Shown: in pieces, positions 46,501 to 54,763 of the stretch
How positions within the stretch are numbered: the stretch's first letter is position 1
Layout: each line of letters begins with the position of its first letter
Assembly: GCA_020352215.1 (NCBI GenBank)
Contig: CP070675.1
Span: 3,611,869-3,669,558, forward strand
Direction of reading: 5' to 3'
Origin: Phycisphaerales bacterium
GTDB taxonomy: Bacteria; Planctomycetota; Phycisphaerae; Sedimentisphaerales; Anaerobacaceae
DNA: 57,690 nt
The notes under the pieces: generated by a model
What the model was told of the DNA's origin: nothing
The model's input: the letters and a program-made list of their open reading frames with translations, nothing else
Databases searched by the model: none
Translations under genes and position numbers: made by a program

Positions 46501-47564
46501 CCCCAGTCGCCTTGGTCGGAGTACTGAATCCGCTCGACGCTGCCGCCGACACTGTTGACGAGCTCGATCACTTCTCCACTATTGCTCAATCTGCCATCCC
46601 AGCCGCCGACCACATTGGCAACGCCCGGGTATTTGGTCGCAAACGCGTTGACGTCTGCAGCCACAGCAAGATATTCTCCTGCGCCCAGCGTCACGTCAGG
46701 AAAGGCAAAGTCGACCCCATTGTTGAATCGCCAGCCCGATAGATCAACTGCTGTTTTCCCGCGGTTGAACAGTTCGATATACTCTTCTCGCATATCCTCG
46801 ACTTGACTGTCCGGTTGGGAAGGATGGTACATAATCTCAGTGATGACCACCTGTATGGGGTCGTCCGCGTTTGGTGCGCCGGGGGTAGGATCGCCAAAGA
46901 CACGCCAGTTGTCGCTACCGTCGGGGAAGCGACCGTAGGACTCATCATCGTTCTGCGAGCCATATGTTAGGCCGTCTATCAGATTGCCACCGGCATCATA
47001 CAGCCCAATCTGCTCACCGCCGGCACCAAGTTTGAAGTCCGCATGCAGTGGCCCCTCGTTGCGTTCGCCATCAGCCCAAATCAAAAGATACGCATGCGGT
47101 GGAATCGTCGTTGTATCAGGTTCGTCATCCGGAACTCGCCAGGTCGCAGGCTGGGACAGATCATCTGTCAGATACATGCCACCCATATCAATGGCGTAAT
47201 CGCCATAGTTGTAGATTTCGATCCAATCGTCATAATCACCCCAGCTGTCCTGAATGAAGCCCTCGTTCTTCGCCATGAACTCATTGATGACCAGCGTGAT
47301 TGGCCTGCAGTCGGCAAACCAACTTCTAGCCAGTAGGGCAAAATCGGGCGCATTAGCCCCCTCGACGCCGTCCAGGTCTGCTTCGCAATCAGGGGCGGAA
47401 CAGTCGCTATCCAACCAATGCTCGGCAAAGATCTCCAGGTCCGGAAAGCTGACTTGGCGGTCCCCGTTCAAATCACCTACCGGACACGGCTGAGCTTCAG
47501 CCGGACCGGTCAAAGATACGATCAACGCCAGTGATAGTAACGAGGCTCTCGCAGATGTGAGCAT
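40599..47564 (-). CDS. Giant exported protein: dockerin-like, lamin-tail, CotH kinase-like, beta-helix
   Basis: 2321 residues, about 250 kDa. Signal peptide (MLTSARASLLSLALIVSLTG), then an N-terminal dockerin-like pair (GDLNGDRQVSFPDLEIFAEH and a second loop to about 86). Lamin-tail (LTD) modules occur near 90-235 and 240-415 and again near 1690-1830, 1840-1960 and 2160-2310, each starting like VINEFMAKN or ITEIMYH. A CotH kinase-like domain spans about 565-960: VRNRGHGSRND, GNAYKCMRD, WLRFLAINTLLDNNE and IQHDLDTVFGRG. Two galactose-binding-like parts (about 1100-1215, 1970-2130) contain DDGAIVYLNGREV-type motifs. A parallel beta-helix (about 1270-1600) has FENN, GNVFLGGGDDGLDLDG and VIVRNLFVNC turns. 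CotH proteins phosphorylate spore-coat or surface proteins, so this may be a surface protein kinase with adhesive modules. Confidence 0.9.
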   Translation of the reverse strand: MLTSARASLLSLALIVSLTGPAEAQPCPVGDLNGDRQVSFPDLEIFAEHWLDSDCSAPDCEADLDGVEGANAPDFALLARSWFADCRPITLVINEFMAKNEGFIQDSWGDYDDWIEIYNYGDYAIDMGGMYLTDDLSQPATWRVPDDEPDTTTIPPHAYLLIWADGERNEGPLHADFKLGAGGEQIGLYDAGGNLIDGLTYGSQNDDESYGRFPDGSDNWRVFGDPTPGAPNADDPIQVVITEIMYHPSQPDSQVEDMREEYIELFNRGKTAVDLSGWRFNNGVDFAFPDVTLGAGEYLAVAADVNAFATKYPGVANVVGGWDGRLSNSGEVIELVNSVGGSVERIQYSDQGDWGLRELGPPDRGHRGWLWVSEHDGGGNSLSLINPAMPNEYGQNWTASAANYGSPGMSNFVYEGNIAPLILDVTHSPIIPRSDDLVAVSARIIDEVKTGVAVTLHYRVDTSVYEDEDIYPQHEPGSYSDLTMYDDGAHGDGEAGDGLYGAEIPPQPDGTIVEFYLETRDAMYNSRTWPGPSLVDEKPEQVTNAFYQVDDAFDLQTHREPGGQPIYYLIMTERDKGRLLDIGDREGGEHNSDAQMNVTLVSVDGTDVQVRHNLGVRNRGHGSRNDPPNNYRLNFAHDRPWKGVTAVNLNTKHTHIQLAGSAIFRMSGLAQGETTAVQARLNGENLAGFGAEMYGSYAHVEVVDSDFVDNHFPDDNGGNAYKCMRDLGPADLNYRGVDPDSYRNSYFKRTNTAEDNWSDLIQLCYVLSDNTPDDIYAHLVNRVVNTEQWLRFLAINTLLDNNETTLANGVGDDYYLYSGLVDPRSVLIQHDLDTVFGRGGSATRGIFRAAALPVVARFLRHPDFVPRYYFHLKDLIEGTFSAEKVGPFLDNLLGDFVPADTINGMKDFTAARNAHVLSLIPSELTIETNLARADSYYLTYVSAFALHGTADVIETRSVRVNNQLADWSPVNGAWDFGASGGIARTLVSRRSVWKYLDDGSDQGTSSDGTNWFGHPDYNDLLWLEGPAELGYGDMSQGRPEATVVNRGPDGDPFITTYFRRSFDVGNASQYSSLHLRLLRDDGAIVYLNGREVLRSNMPDEGVDYLTLANNGVSGSNESSFHDFPVDVNLLSDGTNVFAVEIHQASRTSSDISFDLELEGVMPSGGTGALMPGINRVFVRTFDGPKGTGSELERGYIDIWYDDGSVADLSGTIGSDTTLDAASGPWFVTSDVTVPAGVTLTITPGTTVFFDDGTRLTIDGQVIAAGTEFKRIRLTRQPGSSATWNGLDFHSAEDNRLECLDMEYSSADGESISLDDSRLLIDDVTWAGTDKTIINISNSSLIVRDSIFPDTVVQTVSGHRALISDPYILFENNVFGVCSGDKQDVVDISMSGPSPIPRFVGNVFLGGGDDGLDLDGTSAYIEGNLFMNFHRNFSPEEGESYAITTGYDGSHSSNHVIVRNLFVNCDNAVLVKDGSWIRFENNTVVDCNVAGISFDEPQEAGIEPGRGGYLAGNIFRNTPTPLGNFYVNHPLWGTTDITVNDSLLPAAWHAFGQGNIDADPVFVDPNGDFRLKSVSPAVGTGPCGLDMGAYVPGGAAICGEPYEVTYHTNATVTVGGPGITHYKYALNDPGAPWSQERPVDIPIELAGLLDGNSYAIYAIGKNAAGVWQSQDSPTVSRTWTVDVSYSRLVLNEVLASNISAVEHEGTFPDLIELYYDGTQSLDLAGMSITDDPGDRTKFVFGAGSRIEPGEYVVLHADSNAPTSGIHLGFALGADGEGVYLYDAEGALLDSVEFGLQLDDLSVGRVGYDGHWHLTVPTFGQANLSHPLGDPATLKINEWLTNGEVLFGDDFIELFNPHAFPVDLSRFYLTDNPVTQPDKHQIGPLNFVAGEGFAVFWADNSIDPGHVEFRLSADGEMIGLFDTELKEIDKVLYGPQTTDVSQGRVPDGSAYYEFFELPTPGVANAAVPTLTTTVTTLVAEDADKRVIIPASADHVDDAWKSEPAFDDSAWIDVTGGPGGVGYERGSGYEDLISLDVQDQMYDQNTSCYIRVPFTVDANDLADFTDMTLKVRFDDAFVMYLNGVDVARENFAGTPTWDSAADASHEASAQSFDPEVDISEHIADLRVGQNLLAIHALNTSTTSSDFVISAELEAAAADLGDEEFPFTEELALLYGLRITELMYHAPQGSNFDYIELQNIGETTLNLSGVRLTDGVDFVFREMMLEPGDYVVVVSNPAAFRSTYGHGSKVAGVYSGNLNNGGEGIVLTLPWPLEAAILRFDYSDMWYPTTDGAGKSLVIRDPGAPPDTWSNPESWQADAPTPGGA

Positions 47565-47700
47565 CTCTTGCCTTTTTTCTCAGACGTGCTGCAGGGCATG
47601 GCCTGCGACCCCAACGGAGCTGGTTGTCATTTCGCGATGTTCCTGTAGAGTCGGATTCGTGCGACTCCGGATGCAAAAAGTCATGTCTACTCATCAATAC

Positions 47701-47729
47701 ATAATACCGCTTTATTTGCGAAAAATCAA
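47701..47729 (-). promoter_or_regulatory. Promoter of the CotH/lamin-tail gene
   Basis: Minus strand: -35 TTGATT (47729-47724), 17 nt spacer, -10 TATTAT (47706-47701), 136 nt before the ATG at 47564. In the rest of the 480-bp gap up to the next gene (47730-48045) I see no gene or clear signal. Confidence 0.55.
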
Positions 47730-48045
47730 GAGCTTTCGCCGAGCGAACGCGGTTTCCCGCAACTGTAGGAAATCCCGGGCCACATTAAACCCGGCACTTT
47801 ACAGTGACCCCGTTCCTGAAGCCTTCAGCGAGAGCCATCAGTAAAGCCCGTCCTTTGTACGGATACTCGCCAGGGCGAAGCAAGGGAATAGCAACAGCAG
47901 CGCGCGAGCGATTCTCTTGGAGGCCCCAAATGTTCCCCAAAGGCGAGGAGCCTGTTCCGAGCAAATTAGGATAGATCTTTCACCGTTGCAGACAAATTGT
48001 CTGTTCAGCATCGCAGGCTGTGTGAAGAAGAACGACTCGGTCGGG

Positions 48046-51000
48046 TCACTCTGTTTCCGAGAGGGCAGTGCTGCAGAGCTCTCGGTATTCGTTTTGATCT
48101 GCCGAGCCGGTCGGACCGGCGGCGCCTTTCCTCCAAGCCGATCTCGCTTGCCCGACACGGCCGAGAGCATGCAGCGCCTTTCCCCTCCAATACTGAGCCG
48201 CTGCCTCCCGCGGCTTGTTTGACCTGCCTACGCCAATATTCTCCGGATAAGTCAGAGCCGCCTCAAAATCCTGCAGCGCCCTTTCGTAATCATCTTTCCC
48301 GTAGCGCTGCTCGCCACGTTTGACATGCGCCCTGCTAAACAGATCCCAGGTGATCGTCTGACCCTCCCAGTTGACGAAGTACGGCGTGGATTCGAGCAAA
48401 TCTATTGCCTCGGTGAACCTGTTCTCGTCGAAATAGGCCTGGGCAAGCATGATGATGACATCCGCCCGCCTGAGCTTCTCAAATGGCGTAGATTCGAGGA
48501 CCTCTATCGCGTCGGCGCGTTTGTCCTGGGCTAAGAGGATTTCCGCAAGGTCACGATAGAGCGTCTGGTCTTTCGGCCGGGCAGCAATCGCCTTCCGGTA
48601 AAACTCCTCGGCCTTTGGCAGGTCTTCTTCTGCCGCCCAGGCATAAAGCCCAAGATTACGATATGCAATGCTCAGTGAGGGATCCAGCTTGCCGGCCTCC
48701 CGCCAGTGGTCCACGGCCTCTTCAACGCGCCCCAGATGTGCGTAAAGATTGCCGAGGTGCAGGTGCGCGTAGGCATGCCTGGGGTTCTCTGTGACGGCGT
48801 ATTTCAGCACTTCTATGGCTTGCGGACGCGAAGGAAATACATAATCCCTGTATGTCACGGCCGCTTGATCCCGGAAGACTCTCGCGGCTTGTGGCCTGCC
48901 TTGTTGGCCCACGAAATAGGCCAGATAGTACAACGGCAGAGGGCTGCGCATAGTCTTGGGGACGGCCTGAACACAGACGGCCGACAACAATTCCGCAGCT
49001 TCCTCTAACAGCCCCAGCTCTGCAAAGACCAGGCATGTCTCCAACATTTCAAAGTCGTCTTCGCCGAGAAAACCGCGCACCTCCTGGACGAAGCTCTTCA
49101 TATGCTTCTCGCCTTGCAGCGCGATCAGGGCCCTCGGAACCAAGTCTGTAGGATGCTGCGAGACTACTCCTTGGGCCTCCTTGAATGCGGTCCGGGTGTC
49201 TCCCGCGGCATACATTGCCAGCAGCCGGTGGTCTCTCGCCTTGATGTCCCTCGGGTTCAATTGGACCGCTTTCTCAAAGGCTTCAACAGCCATTCGATAT
49301 TCTCCCAAAGCCATACGAGCTCGCCCCACGAGGTCGTACGCCAGAGAGCCGGTTCCGAAACATCTGACGGCCTTGGCAGCGCAACCAAGGGCCTCTTTCA
49401 GGTTACGAGCCTTCAGATGGGTCACGCCTAAGAAATACCAGGACAGGCCGTCGCTGGGATCGCGCTCAACAGCCTTCTCCAATCGCTCTGCTGCGTCGCC
49501 GTAGAGCGCAGCCTCAATGTCGAGTACAGCCAAGGAACGCATGGCCTGCACGTGGCCGGCGTCGTCGGCCAGGGCCTTCTCATAATACTCGCGAGCCCTC
49601 TTGCGGTTGGTCGCCAGGTCGTACTTACGACCCTTGATGTATTTCTCCTCAGCCGTGAGCTCTGAATCCGGTTTCTCCGCCAGCTTGGACGGATCGGGGG
49701 CAGAGACCTTGGGGATCGGCAGTGGGGTCGCGAAGGAGGCCAGGACCTCTCCCGTGCGAGTCGTGACCGTTACGTCCACTGCGGCCGTAGGTGCCGGTGA
49801 CAAGGTAATGACCTGGGGATCGTCCGGGGACAGGTTCACCCGCTTTCTCAGAAGCTCCCTGCCATCGTCAGAGATAATACAGTATGCCCCGCGGAAGTTG
49901 CCGGTCGCAAGGATCCGAACCTGAAGCTCACCGCCTTTTCGGATCGTCTGAAAGGCCAAATCCTTGCTTGCGTACTCGAAGCCTTCCCCCAATCCGTGCA
50001 CTGGGTACCACCACTCCCGCCACGCAACCTCCTGTCTCGGCAGCAACATGCCGTAGTCTGATTGGGTCGGCAAGGGGCCGCTCTGGACTTCGATGTACGG
50101 CCCGTCCTCATCCGTTAGATTCTTCTGGCTGACCAGTCCGAAATCCCATGTTCCCCACGTCCATGCCTTCTTTCCGCTGAGCTGGTGGTGGTCTGCCACC
50201 TGCACGACTCCGCGGTCGGCGTCAACATCATAAGCGCCGAAGAAATCGAAGGAGCAGTCGACGGAAAAGATCGACGCCCACGTCTCGTAATTCTTGAGCC
50301 ACGACAAATCCTTGCCCTCATGGATAGGCCACGAAAAGAACTTGACGCCATTATGGTCCGTCCCAAGCGTCATAGGATAGATGAACCGGGTGCCGGATTT
50401 GTTCGGAAAGGCAGTGCAATTCCAGAAGTAGTATGGATTCATGCCGTCGGTGGGATTGAAGATGCGAATTTGCTCGTCGAGATATGCCCTTCCGGGATGT
50501 AATGTCACTCGCACCGTCCACCGCGTTCGCAGGCTCTTTTCCAGATTGTTCACTTCGATATAGGCCGAGCCATCCGGGTTTGTCCCAATCAGTGCATCGA
50601 CCGGCGAAACAATGGTGACGGTGTGCACCTGCGGGCCGGCATTCCACTCGACTCCGCCGCTGATAAAGGCTCCGCGCATCGCTATCATGCTCGGCTTGAT
50701 AACCCTGTTAAGATGGAACGTCTCCTCGCCCTGTGTCTTATCCAGCACCGAGTGCAAACGCCCGCCCAATTCCGGCAGGCAAGTTACCTTCAGGTACTCG
50801 TTCTCAAGAAATAGCGCCTTGTACGTTCGGTCCTCCTTCTTCCGATAGAGGTGGTCCTGCATGGTGTAGGGGTAGACGATAGAGCCCTTGACTGTCGTCG
50901 AGAATTTGACCGCACCTTCGAGGGCCCAGAACTTGGGATTTATGTCTTCGGCCCATCCGTACGTGGGAATCGTTATCGTGCCCTCCCACGCCTTCACCTT

Positions 51001-51081
51001 CGCCCATGTCGGCTCACACAGAACGACAAGCAGCACTACAGAACACAAGCCTACTGACAATCCTCGCCCAAGAGTCTTCAT
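48046..51081 (-). CDS. Exported DUF5107 and tetratricopeptide-repeat protein
   Basis: 1011 residues from the ATG at 51081 (GAGGG 7 nt upstream). Signal peptide MKTLGRGLSVGLCSVVLLVV. Residues about 25-400 form the DUF5107 domain, a galactose-mutarotase-like beta-sandwich: YKALFLENEYLKVTCLPELG near the start, then GAFISGGVEWN, SGTRFIYPMTLGTDHNG and LPRQEVAWREWWYPVHGLG. From about 480 to 990 there are some ten TPR units (for example AREYYEKALADDAGHVQAM, AVEAFEKAVQLNPRD, AEEFYRKAIAARPKDQTLYR), giving a protein-binding superhelix. DUF5107-TPR proteins are frequent in polysaccharide-use regions. The gene diverges from the URO-D/oxidoreductase set and may share control with it. Confidence 0.92.
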   Translation of the reverse strand: MKTLGRGLSVGLCSVVLLVVLCEPTWAKVKAWEGTITIPTYGWAEDINPKFWALEGAVKFSTTVKGSIVYPYTMQDHLYRKKEDRTYKALFLENEYLKVTCLPELGGRLHSVLDKTQGEETFHLNRVIKPSMIAMRGAFISGGVEWNAGPQVHTVTIVSPVDALIGTNPDGSAYIEVNNLEKSLRTRWTVRVTLHPGRAYLDEQIRIFNPTDGMNPYYFWNCTAFPNKSGTRFIYPMTLGTDHNGVKFFSWPIHEGKDLSWLKNYETWASIFSVDCSFDFFGAYDVDADRGVVQVADHHQLSGKKAWTWGTWDFGLVSQKNLTDEDGPYIEVQSGPLPTQSDYGMLLPRQEVAWREWWYPVHGLGEGFEYASKDLAFQTIRKGGELQVRILATGNFRGAYCIISDDGRELLRKRVNLSPDDPQVITLSPAPTAAVDVTVTTRTGEVLASFATPLPIPKVSAPDPSKLAEKPDSELTAEEKYIKGRKYDLATNRKRAREYYEKALADDAGHVQAMRSLAVLDIEAALYGDAAERLEKAVERDPSDGLSWYFLGVTHLKARNLKEALGCAAKAVRCFGTGSLAYDLVGRARMALGEYRMAVEAFEKAVQLNPRDIKARDHRLLAMYAAGDTRTAFKEAQGVVSQHPTDLVPRALIALQGEKHMKSFVQEVRGFLGEDDFEMLETCLVFAELGLLEEAAELLSAVCVQAVPKTMRSPLPLYYLAYFVGQQGRPQAARVFRDQAAVTYRDYVFPSRPQAIEVLKYAVTENPRHAYAHLHLGNLYAHLGRVEEAVDHWREAGKLDPSLSIAYRNLGLYAWAAEEDLPKAEEFYRKAIAARPKDQTLYRDLAEILLAQDKRADAIEVLESTPFEKLRRADVIIMLAQAYFDENRFTEAIDLLESTPYFVNWEGQTITWDLFSRAHVKRGEQRYGKDDYERALQDFEAALTYPENIGVGRSNKPREAAAQYWRGKALHALGRVGQARSAWRKGAAGPTGSADQNEYRELCSTALSETE

Positions 51082-51182
51082 TATTCGGCCCTCACATTTC
51101 TTTGCTTGCCAAAACATGCAATCCACGGCGCTCCACAAAACCCGTCAGAATGCGCCCTGCAAAGTGTCGTACGACGCCGATA

Positions 51183-51212
51183 CAGTTACACATAAGAGAA
51201 GGAAAATGTCAA
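51183..51212 (-). promoter_or_regulatory. Possible promoter of the DUF5107-TPR gene
   Basis: Minus strand: perfect -35 TTGACA (51212-51207), 18 nt spacer, weak -10 TAACTG (51188-51183), about 100 nt before the ATG at 51081. The poor -10 leaves doubt. Confidence 0.4.
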
Positions 51213-51298
51213 TGGGTACTTGTGTGTTTTGATCCGGGCTGTCTGCAAGATCAGAAATTCCTTGTGGTCGGGCGGCACAACCGTTGAAATAGGTACCT

Positions 51299-52351
51299 AT
51301 GGATGCCGTCACCGAAAACACGTTGCGGGCGATCCGATTTGAAAGGCCTGACCATATTCCCGTTATCTTCTGGATCAACCCCGCTTGCTGGCACCACTAC
51401 GACCCCGATACGCTCCTTGAGCTCATGGCTGAACACCCGACATTGTATCCGGAGTTCGATATAGAAACTCATGAGCTGCCCGAGCTCGATCCGTGGGAGC
51501 ATGCGGGCATCCCCTATACCGATGCGTGGGGCTGCGTCTGGGAGACTACCGATGACGGCATCACGGGCACCGTGACCCAGCACCCGCTGGCAAATTGGGA
51601 TGCGTTGGCCGCTTTCGCTCCGCCCGACCCCGCAGAGACAAATGGCATGAAAGTGATCAACTGGGCGAGCATGCACGATGAGGCGGCGAAGCTCGGGGCC
51701 GAGGGCAAACACTGTGTCGGCAGTTTGGAGCACGGTCACGCATTTATGCGCCTTAGCTACCTGAGAGGATACGAGAACCTCCTGTTCGATATGACCGACG
51801 GAGAGACCAAGCTGCGGCGGTTAATCGATATGGTGGAGACGTTCAGCATGGGGATCGTGCGGCGTTACCTCGACTTAGGTGCAGCGATGATATGTTATCC
51901 GGAGGATTTGGGGATGCAAAGCGGTCCCATGCTCTCGCCGGAGCAGTTCCGTACCTATATCAAGCCAATATACGGACACTTGACCGCGCCGGCGCACAAG
52001 GCCGGGTGTCTCGTGCACATGCATTCAGACGGTGACATCCGCGACCTTGCGGATGACATTGTATCCAGCGGCTTAGATGCCCTCAATCTACAGGACCTCG
52101 TAAATGGCGTAGACTGGATAGCTGCGAATCTGAAAGGCAGGGTCTGCATAGACGTCGACATAGACCGGCAGCAAATTACGCGCTTTGGCAGCCCTGAACA
52201 AATCGATGCGCTGATCCGGGATGAGGTTGAGAAGCTCGGCAGCCGCGAGGGAGGTCTGATGATGATCTACGGGCTGTATCCGGGCGTGCCCCTCGAAAAC
52301 GTCAAGGCGGTGATGGATGCGATGGAGAGATATACGGGCCTCTATGCGTGA
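51299..52351 (+). CDS. Uroporphyrinogen decarboxylase-fold protein
   Basis: 350 residues. The opening TENTLRAIRFERPDHIPVIF, the DAWGCVWETT stretch and the later block GPMLSPEQFRTYIKPIYGHL and VHMHSDGDIRDLADDI place it in the URO-D superfamily branch that includes corrinoid methyltransferases (MtaA, CmuA) and many uncharacterised catabolic proteins. It is not HemE: the HemE RQAGR motif is absent at the start. The C-terminal YGLYPGVPLENVKAVMDAME fits the same branch. The ribosome site (AGGT) is weak. It is the first of three same-strand genes: 74 bp further on is a Gfo/Idh/MocA oxidoreductase, then a second URO-D-like gene. Methyl transfer or C-C cleavage on a small organic molecule is possible; the substrate is unknown. 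Confidence 0.88.
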   Translation: MDAVTENTLRAIRFERPDHIPVIFWINPACWHHYDPDTLLELMAEHPTLYPEFDIETHELPELDPWEHAGIPYTDAWGCVWETTDDGITGTVTQHPLANWDALAAFAPPDPAETNGMKVINWASMHDEAAKLGAEGKHCVGSLEHGHAFMRLSYLRGYENLLFDMTDGETKLRRLIDMVETFSMGIVRRYLDLGAAMICYPEDLGMQSGPMLSPEQFRTYIKPIYGHLTAPAHKAGCLVHMHSDGDIRDLADDIVSSGLDALNLQDLVNGVDWIAANLKGRVCIDVDIDRQQITRFGSPEQIDALIRDEVEKLGSREGGLMMIYGLYPGVPLENVKAVMDAMERYTGLYA

Positions 52352-52425
52352 CACATAACCAGCCATGGATTGGAACTTGAAACAAACAACGTCGAGGTGC
52401 GTATTGGGGAACAAGGAGTCGTCAT

Positions 52426-53451
52426 ATGGAAAAGCTTGGCGTCGGGATAATTGGCTGTGGCTGGGTTGCAGGCGAGTATGTTAAGGCGTTCACAAAGGAC
52501 GAACGCTCCGAGGTGCGGGCCCTGGTCAGCCGCACCCGTGCGAACGCAGAACGCTACCGTGACCAGCATAATCTGAAGTGCGCGATTGAGACAGATGCCG
52601 CCGCGATGCTGCAGAAAGGCGAAGTCGACATTGTGGTTGTCTCTGCCCCGCATGACCTTCATACGAAGTATGTAGTTGCGGCGGCCGAAGCCGGAAAGCA
52701 CGTCATTATCGAAAAGCCCGTAGCGCTGACGATGGAGGATGTGCGAAGGCAGCAGCAGGCGGTTAGGAAGAACAAGGTCAAGACGCTTGTCAGCTTCGTC
52801 CTGCATTGGAATCCGTTGCTGATGACGATTGACCGACTGATAAAGGAAAACGCATTCGGCAACGTCTTCATGGTCGAGGTTGACTACATGCACCGGATAT
52901 GGATGACCACTGAGCAGAAGTGGTACGCCAGCCGAGAACGCAGCGGAACGGCGATCTTGACCGGAGGGTGTCACGCGGTTGACGCCCTGAGGTGGTTCGC
53001 GCGAAGCGAGGCCGAGGAGGTGTGCGCCTATCAGACGAAGACCGACAACCCAATAGAGTATCCGGGCACGATATCAGTGAACGTCAAATTCAGTGACGGC
53101 AAGATCGGCCGCACTACGACGAGCTTCGACGCTCAAATGCCGTACAGGTTCAACATCGGAGTCTATGGCACCGAGGGCGCTATCCGCAACGACATGCTTT
53201 TTGCCCCGAAGCTGTTTCCCGGCCAGAACGACTTTATGAAGATTCCGTGCATATTGCCCGACAGCGGCGACGTCACTCACCATCCTTTCATGGGTGAGGT
53301 GTCTCATTTTCTCGACTGTATCACAAACGATGCGCGGCCGTTTCCGGATTTGGAAGATGCGGCCAAGACTCAAGCGATCTGCTTTGCCGCCGACCTTTCG
53401 GCCGAATCCGGAAGAGCCGTGAAGATAAGCGAGATAATGGATGCGCCCTGA
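52426..53451 (+). CDS. Gfo/Idh/MocA-family oxidoreductase (cytoplasmic)
   Basis: 341 residues with AAGGAG 7 nt upstream of the ATG. No signal peptide, in contrast to the Tat-exported relative at 35046. Rossmann motif LGVGIIGCGWVAGEYVKAF, then VDIVVVSAPHDLHTKYVVAA, the dinucleotide-site motif IIEKPVALTMEDV, and in the C-terminal domain TGGCHAVDALRWFAR with the family's His. NAD(P)-dependent oxidation or epimerisation of a sugar or polyol is the usual role. It lies between two URO-D-like genes (74 and 87 bp gaps), so the three probably act on one substrate or pathway. Confidence 0.92.
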   Translation: MEKLGVGIIGCGWVAGEYVKAFTKDERSEVRALVSRTRANAERYRDQHNLKCAIETDAAAMLQKGEVDIVVVSAPHDLHTKYVVAAAEAGKHVIIEKPVALTMEDVRRQQQAVRKNKVKTLVSFVLHWNPLLMTIDRLIKENAFGNVFMVEVDYMHRIWMTTEQKWYASRERSGTAILTGGCHAVDALRWFARSEAEEVCAYQTKTDNPIEYPGTISVNVKFSDGKIGRTTTSFDAQMPYRFNIGVYGTEGAIRNDMLFAPKLFPGQNDFMKIPCILPDSGDVTHHPFMGEVSHFLDCITNDARPFPDLEDAAKTQAICFAADLSAESGRAVKISEIMDAP

Positions 53452-53538
53452 GAGCAGAACCAACTTCTGTGGGGACATGGTCGTGACCTGCAGAACCGGA
53501 TTCGATGAATCCCTGTACTCGACTACACGGGCACGAAG

Positions 53539-54660
53539 ATGATTACGATCTCGGGGACACTATCGAAGGGGTGGATTAGTCAGGCGCTCGGTGTCAGGTT
53601 TGACCGCGACTACTATTTTGACCCGAGCCGGCGCCATGCGGTCGATTGTATGTGCAATAAACACGCCGCGGAGCGGTTCCCCGGCATGGCGCTTTTCTAC
53701 TCGGAGTCCAATCTGGGGCAGGTCAATTACTGGGACCAAAGCCAGATTCAGATCGGTGGTATCCAGCCGAACATGATTCTCGGAATGCTGCTGGGCGCCG
53801 ATTTTCTGCCCGCCGACGACCGAGATGCCGATATCACCGCCAACTGCCTTGCCGGCAAGGATCCCGCCGAGCTGCCTGCGCCCGAGAGTCTTTTGGGTCA
53901 CGAACTGATCCGGCTTTTTGACGAGCAGATTGCCCGGATACAAAACGACACTCGGTGGGAGCTTCGTCCGGGACCCCATTCGCATCGCATCGCGGATGGG
54001 CCCCGTCCCATCCCGCCGTTCTTCTGGGACACGTCCGGCTGGGCTGCCATACACGGAGCGATGACTTCCGCCCAGAAGTTCTACGGTGAGACCATTTTCC
54101 TGGACATTAAAACCGAGCCGAAAACGTGCCTGCAAATGATGCAGTGGATCGCAGAGGCGTTCGTTGTCCTGTGCCGACACTTCTCGGATGTGGCCGATCT
54201 GCCCATAACGAGCGTCCACGTTGGTGAGTGCAGCTCCTGCATGGTAGGCCCGGAGCTGGTCGAGTCTTTTGTGGTGCCGGCAGCATCGAAGATCGGCCAG
54301 GAGCTCGGCCCGATTCGGCTGCATTCGTGCGGGCCCAGCACCCGTCTGCTGGAGGCCTTCTCGAAAATTGCCAATCTGCACTCGCTGGACCTCGGCGGAG
54401 AGACTTCGATTCGTAAGGCACGCGAGATATTCGGCCAAGAGATGCAGATAAGTGTCGCCCCTTTGCCGGACCACATGTCCGCCGACAGTACAGGGCCGAT
54501 ATTGGCCTGGGCCAAGCAGATGCTCGAAGATAACAGCGGCGGCGACCTTCAGTACGTGTACCACTTCGAGCACAGCTACAACATAGACACGGTCCGCGCT
54601 CTGACAGACTTCGCGAAAAGTCAGCCCGACTTCCAGGCTCTCCAGCCGGGCGGCCGGTGA
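53539..54660 (+). CDS. Second uroporphyrinogen decarboxylase-fold protein, methyltransferase-like
   Basis: 373 residues. It starts MITISGTLSKGWISQALGVR and has DYYFDPSRRHAVD, FPGMALFYSESNLGQVNYWD, and in the C-terminal half SVHVGECSSCMVGPELVESF and IRLHSCGPSTRLLEAFSKI. The His and Cys in HVGEC and HSCG are placed like the zinc ligands of the MtaA/MtbA methyltransferases, so it could demethylate or methylate through a corrinoid or thiol partner; no corrinoid protein gene is in the window. It is only distantly similar to the URO-D-like protein two genes upstream. No good ribosome site is seen, suggesting coupling in an operon. The repeat array at 54659 begins at its stop codon. Confidence 0.82.
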   Translation: MITISGTLSKGWISQALGVRFDRDYYFDPSRRHAVDCMCNKHAAERFPGMALFYSESNLGQVNYWDQSQIQIGGIQPNMILGMLLGADFLPADDRDADITANCLAGKDPAELPAPESLLGHELIRLFDEQIARIQNDTRWELRPGPHSHRIADGPRPIPPFFWDTSGWAAIHGAMTSAQKFYGETIFLDIKTEPKTCLQMMQWIAEAFVVLCRHFSDVADLPITSVHVGECSSCMVGPELVESFVVPAASKIGQELGPIRLHSCGPSTRLLEAFSKIANLHSLDLGGETSIRKAREIFGQEMQISVAPLPDHMSADSTGPILAWAKQMLEDNSGGDLQYVYHFEHSYNIDTVRALTDFAKSQPDFQALQPGGR

Positions 54661-54763
54661 AATTGGCTTTGTTTTTTGCGAGCCCCACGGCCAGTCTATT
54701 CTCGTAAAGCTCTATTGGAACTGCTCTTGCGTTGATTGGGCCTCTCGAAAATTGGCTTTGTTG
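54659..54763 (-). repeat. Second array of the AAAACAAAGCCAATTT repeat, opposite orientation
   Basis: Two units read on the minus strand with cores at 54763-54747 and 54680-54659, about 88 bp apart. Between them is GAATAGACTGGC, also present between units of the plus-strand array at 21341-21458. The outer core touches the stop codon of the URO-D-like gene. Confidence 0.7.

Noticed and set aside
53560..54573. 337-codon minus-strand frame
   Set aside because: Antisense to the second URO-D-like gene, with no family features.
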